From Leptolyngbyaceae cyanobacterium SM1_4_3 (GTDB taxonomy: Bacteria; Cyanobacteriota; Cyanobacteriia; Elainellales; Elainellaceae), in NCBI GenBank assembly GCA_012031415.1, contig JAAUTN010000018.1, positions 1 to 40,498 of the forward strand: DNA of 40,498 nt, read 5' to 3'. Every line of letters begins with the position of its first letter. Positions within the stretch are counted from its first letter, which is position 1. The translations under genes were made by a program, and so were the position numbers. The notes under the pieces were generated by a model that saw only the letters and a program-made list of their open reading frames with translations, was not told the DNA's origin and did not search any database. Positions 35,464-40,498 of this stretch are shown here, piece after piece.

Positions 35464-37434
35464 TTACAGGCGAAAGCGATAAAAGACGTATCCATCTCGG
35501 AATGGATAGTCTTCTGAGACGTGCTGAATAATTCCCTGATCGAGCAGAATTTGTCCTAGATGGATGGCTTCTTCACGGGTGCAGTTTTGGGTCTGCACTA
35601 GCCACGCCACCGCCTCTGAGCCAATGAAGCAGGTGGGATAAAGGTTGTGGCGATACCAGCGATCGCTCACTTCAACACCTGAACTTCCCTGCATCGCAGT
35701 GGCGATCGCCTGAATTTTTTCATCGGTCAGCAGTTCCGCTGGGGCGATGGCGGGCGATCGCTCAATTGCCTCAGCACTGTTGATTGCACTGCCGATCAGC
35801 GATCGTGGGGAAGGCTCGGTGTCGCCATTAGAATTCTGGGTGTTTCCATCATGGATGCCTGGAAGCTGTCGCCACGAGGCAACAAACTCTTCGAGATGGG
35901 GCGATCGCAGATGCAGGTCGCGCTGAGGAAAGGGAATGGTGATGCCGTGTCGCCGCAGGCTAGCCTCAATGCGATAGTAGAGGTCACTTTTGACGCGAAA
36001 CTGCTTCTTGGGTTCGCCCGTCCAGACCATCAGTTCAAAGTTCAGCGCACTGTCTCCAAATCCTTGAAACCAAACCTGAGGGGCGGGTCTGATTAGAACA
36101 TCGGGATGGCTGCGGGCAGCCTCTAGCAGCGCGGTCTGCACTCGGTCAGTATCAGAATCATAGGCAATGTCAACGGGAATGCGAATGCGCGAAACCGGAT
36201 CGCCGTGACTCCAGTTGACCACCTCGGTTTCTAAGAAGCGGGAATTTGGCACGATGATTGTCACCTGATCGAGCGTGCGAATTTCGGTGCTGCGGGGCCC
36301 GATGCGCTCGACGGTGCCCATTAGCTCTGCGACTTTGACAAAATCTCCTACCTGAATTGGACGCTCCAGGGTAATGATCAAGCCGCTAATAAAGTTGTTG
36401 GTGATATTTTGAATGCCGAAGCCAATCCCCACCCCCAGGACGCTGGCAATAATGGCAAGCGAGCTAACGTCTAACCCCCAGATTTGCAGCAGGACAATTA
36501 GCCCCAAGAAGGCTAGCGTGTACTGAGTCAGGATGGTGATGACTTCTTGAACCCGCAGTTCTGCACCTGTTCGGCTTAAGACATAGATTCTAAACAAACG
36601 AGTGACGGCGCTGACTGCAAACCATAGCCCGACGGTGAAAGCAAGCAACAGCAATAATTGCAGCGCTGAGTAATTGCTCTCTCCGACATTGATGATGGGG
36701 GTGTTGAGGAAGTTAAACAGCGCATAGCGCAGGCTTCTGACTCCGGGAAACAGGTCGGTGACATAAAATGCGACAGCCGCCCAAAGTCCGATTTGAATGC
36801 CCAACAGGGCAAGCTGCAAAAACAGCCGAGCCGTTTGTTCTTTGGGATGAAATAATGCGGCGGGGCTGCCTAACCAGTCGCTCAAGCGGCGTGACACCGA
36901 TTTACCCAAGAACCACAGTCCCAGATGGACGACGATCGCCACCATCATTACAACCGCACTGAATATTACCGCCTGCTGGACATAGGTGGGCGAGCGCTCC
37001 AGTTGCCCCTGCCGCAAAGCTGCTTCGATGTCGCTGCGCCAGAGAGCCGCCTGATTGGGAGGACTTGTGCCCGTTGTGACATCTCCCTCGTTAACGGTGA
37101 GCAGGTTGCGATCGCTGGCTTGACTCCGAATGATCGTCAGCTTGCCATCGCGCACCACCTGAATGTCAGCAGGGTTGGGCGATCGCACTTCTTGCTGAAG
37201 CGCTTCATTAATAATTTCAGCCCGCTCAACGGCTGTTAGATTCCCCGATCTGCCAATCTGAAATAGCTCAACCCCATCAACCACCACAGGCGCTTTAACG
37301 GTCTGAGTGGCTAACGGCACCTGAGCGATTCCTGGAAAACTTAAGCTCAACAGCAGGGTAAGCGCTCCCAGCACCAGCCACAGCCAACGACGGTTGCGGG
37401 GAAGGAATGGGGGGACTAGGGGAAGTGGTGGCAT
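35464..37434 (-). CDS. Small-conductance mechanosensitive channel (MscS family) with C-terminal DEP domain
   Basis: 656 aa. A signal peptide (WLVLGALTLLLSLSFPGIAQ) and a periplasmic region of about 120 residues come first, followed by four or five membrane helices. The pore helix and MscS core are clear (ASVLGVGIGFGIQNITNNFISGL, then ERPIQVGDFVKV and GTVERIGPRSTEIRTLD, and PNSRFLETEVVNWSHGD). The cytoplasmic domain runs to about residue 510. After a low-complexity linker, residues 570-656 form a DEP domain (GVEVSDRWYRHNLYPTCFIG, then SEAVAWLV and DGYVFYRFRL). DEP domains bind membranes or signalling proteins, so the channel may be controlled by intracellular signalling as well as tension. ATG at 37434, 27 bases after the FHA gene. 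Confidence 0.9.
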   Translation of the reverse strand: MPPLPLVPPFLPRNRRWLWLVLGALTLLLSLSFPGIAQVPLATQTVKAPVVVDGVELFQIGRSGNLTAVERAEIINEALQQEVRSPNPADIQVVRDGKLTIIRSQASDRNLLTVNEGDVTTGTSPPNQAALWRSDIEAALRQGQLERSPTYVQQAVIFSAVVMMVAIVVHLGLWFLGKSVSRRLSDWLGSPAALFHPKEQTARLFLQLALLGIQIGLWAAVAFYVTDLFPGVRSLRYALFNFLNTPIINVGESNYSALQLLLLLAFTVGLWFAVSAVTRLFRIYVLSRTGAELRVQEVITILTQYTLAFLGLIVLLQIWGLDVSSLAIIASVLGVGIGFGIQNITNNFISGLIITLERPIQVGDFVKVAELMGTVERIGPRSTEIRTLDQVTIIVPNSRFLETEVVNWSHGDPVSRIRIPVDIAYDSDTDRVQTALLEAARSHPDVLIRPAPQVWFQGFGDSALNFELMVWTGEPKKQFRVKSDLYYRIEASLRRHGITIPFPQRDLHLRSPHLEEFVASWRQLPGIHDGNTQNSNGDTEPSPRSLIGSAINSAEAIERSPAIAPAELLTDEKIQAIATAMQGSSGVEVSDRWYRHNLYPTCFIGSEAVAWLVQTQNCTREEAIHLGQILLDQGIIQHVSEDYPFRDGYVFYRFRL

Positions 37435-37461
37435 AAGAAGGGGGGTGAAGACGGAGGAGCG

Positions 37462-38049
37462 TCATGGGTTATGGGTCATTGCCGATGGGTGATCAAACAA
37501 ACGGCTTTGCTGCTCTGCTTCGGGGACGCGGGGACGCAATTGTTCTAACACGGTAGTTGCCACAAACCAAACGCCCAACCCCATCAGCAGCAAAACGCCC
37601 AGCCCAACCAGCCACATCAGCAGCGTATTTTTCTGCAACGGGTTTCCCTGAGCATAGTGAGTGTGTTCTCGGACGTTCAGTTCCGTTGAGTTGCTGTCGT
37701 CAAACTGGGTCAGGGTGGCAATGATTTTGTAAGGGCCGACTCGCAAGGTATCTTTGCTAGACAAGGGCTGACTCCCTTTCTCAATCAGGCGACCGTTGAG
37801 GTAGGTGCCGTTGGCGCTGCGGTCGGTGATGTAAAGCTGGCGATCGGCGAGGGTAATCAGGGCATGGAAGCGTGAAACCTGCTTATGAGGTAGCTCCAGT
37901 CGCGAAACGGCCTTTTCACCCAGACGTTCGGGCATTTGGTGGGTTTCTCGCCCCAGTGCGATCGGCGGAACTAAGACGGGCTGCTGTAGCTCACCTGTCA
38001 CTGGGTCTTCCCACGTCAGCTGCACGTAAAGGGATGCGTCATCAGACAT
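37462..38049 (-). CDS. FHA domain protein with one membrane helix
   Basis: 195 aa. Residues 30-110 form an FHA phosphothreonine-recognition domain: PPIALGRE, the SRFHAL core and TDRSANGTYLNGRLIEKG. One membrane helix (LLMWLVGLGVLLLMGLGVWFVA) follows near residues 140-165, so the FHA domain sits on the cytoplasmic side with a short tail. I start at the ATG at 38049 (MSDDASLYVQ); an ORF start at 38076 adds nine residues. The extreme C-terminus (MTHNP) is encoded by an ATGGGTT heptamer repeat. It lies directly upstream of the MscS-DEP gene and divergent from a Ser/Thr kinase, a likely source of its ligand. Confidence 0.88.
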   Translation of the reverse strand: MSDDASLYVQLTWEDPVTGELQQPVLVPPIALGRETHQMPERLGEKAVSRLELPHKQVSRFHALITLADRQLYITDRSANGTYLNGRLIEKGSQPLSSKDTLRVGPYKIIATLTQFDDSNSTELNVREHTHYAQGNPLQKNTLLMWLVGLGVLLLMGLGVWFVATTVLEQLRPRVPEAEQQSRLFDHPSAMTHNP

Positions 38050-38268
38050 AGCAAGGTTTCCAGCGATTATTTGCAAATTGGACTCACTTCTGAAAGTAAC
38101 CTAAACTTAAGGCGAAACTCAGTTTAATATTCTGCGTCTTAGGTCAGAAAGGGATGCTTCAACGGGTGCCTGTCTTTGAACTGCACCCGAAATTCTCCGG
38201 ATTTGACCCAGATTGTCGGCTAAATTTGAGCGAAGGCTGCGATCGCCCTGCTATTTCCAACTCAGCAA

Positions 38269-40137
38269 GTGAATATTCTAAAGCTGTTTCAACCCATCGA
38301 TCCCGACCGACCTCTGGGAGGACGCTACAAAGTCATTAGCCAGCTTGGTGCGGGTGGCTTTGGTCAAACCTTCCTGGCAGAAGATCTGCATTTGCCCGGA
38401 AATCCTCGTTGCGTGGTCAAGCAGCTTCAGCCCCAAGTCAAAGACCCCACCAGTTTGCAAATTGCCAGACGGCTGTTTGATACCGAAGCCCAGGCGCTTT
38501 ATAAACTGGGGAACCACGACCAGATTCCTCGACTGCTTGCCCACTTTGAGCAAGACCAGGAATTTTATCTGGCGCAGGAGCTAATCGAGGGAGAGCCGCT
38601 AAGCGAGGAAATGACGGGGCAGCCCTGGCCCGAAGTCCGGGTCATTGCCCTGCTGCGAGATACGCTGACGGCGCTTACCTTTGTGCATCAGCAAAACGTG
38701 ATTCACCGCGACATCAAGCCGTCCAATCTGATTCGGCGCAAGTTCGATAGCAAGATTGTGCTGATTGACTTTGGAGCCGTAAAGCAGGCCAGTACGGTGC
38801 TGGTGAACCCGGAGACAGGCCCCACCCAAACTATCTCGATTGGCACTCACGGCTATATGCCCAACGAGCAGTTGGGCGGAAATCCTCGCTTTTGCAGTGA
38901 CATTTATGCGCTGGGCAAACTGGCAATCCAGGCGTTGACTGGGGTGCCGCCAAAACTGCTGCATGAAGACCCGCACACCTGCGAAATTTTGTGGCGCGAT
39001 CGCGCCCCCCACGTCAGCCCAGACTTAGCCGATATCATCGACAGAATGGTGCGCTATGACTTTCGCGCCCGCTACCCAACTGCGTCCCAAACTCTGTCAG
39101 ACTTAGAGCGGTTGCCTATTCTGACAGACGAATCGGTTGTGCCGCCCGTTCAGCAGGCGATCGCTGAAGCCCCTGTAGGAACGCAGTCATCCCAGGAGGC
39201 AGACATTCCTACGGCAACGGCTCCTACCCTGGCCGCTGATGAACTGTTGGGCAAACCCGCTGCCGCCCAACCAACCGAATCGCTATTGCCTCGTCCGGTC
39301 TCCCGCCCTGCCGCGTCACCCGCCCCGCTCCCCGCAGTGGCGCTAGCAGTTCCCACTTTGTCATCGGGACTTCCTTCAACGGTAATTCACTCCATTCTGA
39401 CGCGAATCCAGACGCTCAGACCGCTCCCCGTTGTGGCGGGAGCAGGAGCTGTCATTCTCATTTTTCTGGCTGGCAGAACTTTTACAGCCCCTCGTGCTGA
39501 GCAGGCAGTTTCCAACAGCCCCGTTCCCAGTGCTGCGGCTGAAAGTCCAGCCAGTTCTGATGATCCACAGGCGCAAGTGACTGCTCTGCTTACTGAGGGC
39601 GATCGCCTGCGACAGGCAAATCAATATCAGCCTGCTCTGGATCAATATGATCAGGCGATCGCCCTTAACGCCGACAACGCCGAAGCTCATTGGGGGCGCT
39701 GCTATAGCCTGGTTTATATGCAGCAGGTTGATTTGGGCATTGATGCTTGCAATCAGGCCCTCGCAATTCAACCTGAATACCCGGAGGCGCTGTGGCTCAA
39801 GGGATATGCTCTAGATCAGAAGCAACAGCATACAGAGTCTTTGAAGCTGTATGAACAGGCGATCGCCCTCAAGCCCGACTTTGCTCAAGCCTGGAGCAAT
39901 AAAGGAACCGCGCTGCTGCTGTTAGGGGAAACCCAAAAGGCGATCGAGGCCTTCGACCGCGCCACCGAACTTGACCCCGACTTAGCAGAAGCCTGGAATA
40001 ACCGGGGAGCAGCCCTCTGGAGCCTGCGCCGCTTTGACGAAGCAGTTGATTCCATCGATCGGGCAATTGAAATCAGACCCGATTACCAGGATGCACTGAG
40101 TCTGCGAGAGCAGATGCGGCAACAGTTAGGAAGGTAG
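38269..40137 (+). CDS. Ser/Thr protein kinase with transmembrane helix and C-terminal TPRs
   Basis: 622 aa. Residues 20-280 are a complete Hanks-type kinase: glycine loop LGAGGFGQTF, Lys K51 (CVVKQL), catalytic loop VIHRDIKPSN (D148), metal-binding IDFGAVK (D167) and GTHGYMPNEQLGG. A Pro/Ala-rich linker is followed by a membrane helix near residues 389-408 (LPVVAGAGAVILIFLAG). Four or so TPRs follow (about 430-615), e.g. AEAWNNRGAALWSLRRFDEA, likely on the far side of the membrane as sensor. The start is GTG at 38269. Divergent from the FHA gene, sharing a 219-base promoter region; the FHA protein and MscS-DEP channel are the natural substrates to test. Confidence 0.92.
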   Translation: MNILKLFQPIDPDRPLGGRYKVISQLGAGGFGQTFLAEDLHLPGNPRCVVKQLQPQVKDPTSLQIARRLFDTEAQALYKLGNHDQIPRLLAHFEQDQEFYLAQELIEGEPLSEEMTGQPWPEVRVIALLRDTLTALTFVHQQNVIHRDIKPSNLIRRKFDSKIVLIDFGAVKQASTVLVNPETGPTQTISIGTHGYMPNEQLGGNPRFCSDIYALGKLAIQALTGVPPKLLHEDPHTCEILWRDRAPHVSPDLADIIDRMVRYDFRARYPTASQTLSDLERLPILTDESVVPPVQQAIAEAPVGTQSSQEADIPTATAPTLAADELLGKPAAAQPTESLLPRPVSRPAASPAPLPAVALAVPTLSSGLPSTVIHSILTRIQTLRPLPVVAGAGAVILIFLAGRTFTAPRAEQAVSNSPVPSAAAESPASSDDPQAQVTALLTEGDRLRQANQYQPALDQYDQAIALNADNAEAHWGRCYSLVYMQQVDLGIDACNQALAIQPEYPEALWLKGYALDQKQQHTESLKLYEQAIALKPDFAQAWSNKGTALLLLGETQKAIEAFDRATELDPDLAEAWNNRGAALWSLRRFDEAVDSIDRAIEIRPDYQDALSLREQMRQQLGR

Positions 40138-40139
40138 GG

Positions 40140-40170
40140 GGGTGGGGGATGAGGGATGAAGGATGAGGAA
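40140..40170. repeat. Heptanucleotide repeat after the kinase gene
   Basis: GGATGAG, GGATGAA and GGATGAG units start a few bases after the kinase stop. Same family as at 4.9, 7.3, 26.9 and 29.7 kb, in opposite orientation to the lpx copies. Confidence 0.6.
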
Positions 40171-40248
40171 ATTCTTGTCCTATGTCAAGCAGGCATCATG
40201 CCTGATCGTCAATCAACTAAGGATTGGAATTAAATAAACTGCACATTC

Positions 40249-40300
40249 TGTGGGATGGGCAAGATGCCCGTCCGGGCGGATGAGACACCCACCCCACAGG
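40249..40300. repeat. Dispersed palindromic repeat, copy B (inverted)
   Basis: TGTGGGATGGGCAAGATGCC and onward to CACCCACCCCACAGG is the reverse complement of 13884-13935 with a few differences. Confidence 0.75.
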
Positions 40301-40320
40301 CTGTTTAAGCTGAAATCAAC

Positions 40321-40498
40321 TAAGGTTCCAGGCTTCTAATTCGCACATTGCGCCCATGTCTTTCACAACCCTCAACGGCCTCGGAATGCATCAGCAACAC
40401 GTCAGCATATCTTGTAAATGGTAGTTAATATTCGACTGCTGATCGCCAGTACCCGTTTCGGAGGGATCGACATATTTCCAGGTATGAACCAGTCCTTT
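40321..40498 (-). other. Possible 3' end of a gene running off the window edge
   Basis: On the minus strand the edge is open from 40498 to a TGA at 40391 (KGLVHTWKYVDPSETGTG, then DQQSNINYHLQDML). A second frame continues RYADVLLMHSEAVEG to a TAG near 40321. Adding one base after NINY would join them. Both segments look protein-like, but too little is present to name a family, and chance open frames are possible. Confidence 0.3.

Overview
The window comes from a cyanobacterium. The octamer GCGATCGC (HIP1) occurs dozens of times on both strands. psbU (photosystem II) is present, as are several families known mainly from cyanobacteria, and the order bamA/Omp85-lpxC-fabZ-lpxA-lpxB is the usual cyanobacterial outer-membrane cluster. 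The kinases, TPR, FHA and KaiC-like proteins and the many palindromic and heptanucleotide repeats fit a filamentous, Leptolyngbya- or Oscillatoriales-like genome. That placement is inference. I see no rRNA, tRNA, CRISPR array, prophage or intact insertion sequence.

Layout. 1-3.7 kb (minus): ispH, nadA, a repeat-bearing spacer and two small genes. 3.8-10.6 kb (minus): lipid A and outer-membrane assembly genes bamA-lpxC-fabZ-lpxA-lpxB, preceded by purC. 10.7-18.5 kb (mostly plus): a Uma2-type nuclease-like gene, a glycosidase-like remnant, an FAD disulfide oxidoreductase, a membrane Ser/Thr kinase, a TPR protein (minus) and an aspartase-type lyase. 18.6-21.2 kb (minus): a KaiC-like double ATPase followed by a receiver-histidine kinase in a tight pair. 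21.5-24.6 kb: a small conserved protein, a DUF362 protein, a membrane coiled-coil protein and uppP. 24.8-29.4 kb (plus): DUF3120, FHA-adenylate cyclase, psbU and nadB. 29.7-34.4 kb: Nudix hydrolase, M23 peptidase, birA, pgeF and polyphosphate glucokinase. 34.4-35.5 kb: a repeat-rich spacer with a 12-unit tandem repeat. 35.5-40.1 kb: a mechanosensitive channel with a DEP tail, an FHA membrane protein and a Ser/Thr kinase with TPRs.

Six conserved genes (ispH, lpxB, bamA, the FAD oxidoreductase, the kinase at 14.1 kb and aspA) each have one apparent missing base. Restoring one base in each gives a full-length protein of normal size. All six lie in the first 17.7 kb, and several sit in homopolymers. 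Because lpxB, bamA and ispH should be needed for growth or the normal envelope, I favour deletion-type sequencing errors over gene decay. These genes are annotated as whole CDSs with the break position given.

Functionally the window mixes envelope building (lipid A, BamA, UppP, M23), NAD synthesis (nadB, nadA), isoprenoid, purine and biotin housekeeping, and a heavy signalling load (cAMP, FHA/kinase, KaiC-like/histidine kinase, mechanosensing). The most interesting parts are the KaiC-like/histidine kinase pair, the FHA-MscS-DEP/kinase cluster and the tandem repeat at 34.9-35.2 kb, whose units read as heptapeptides.
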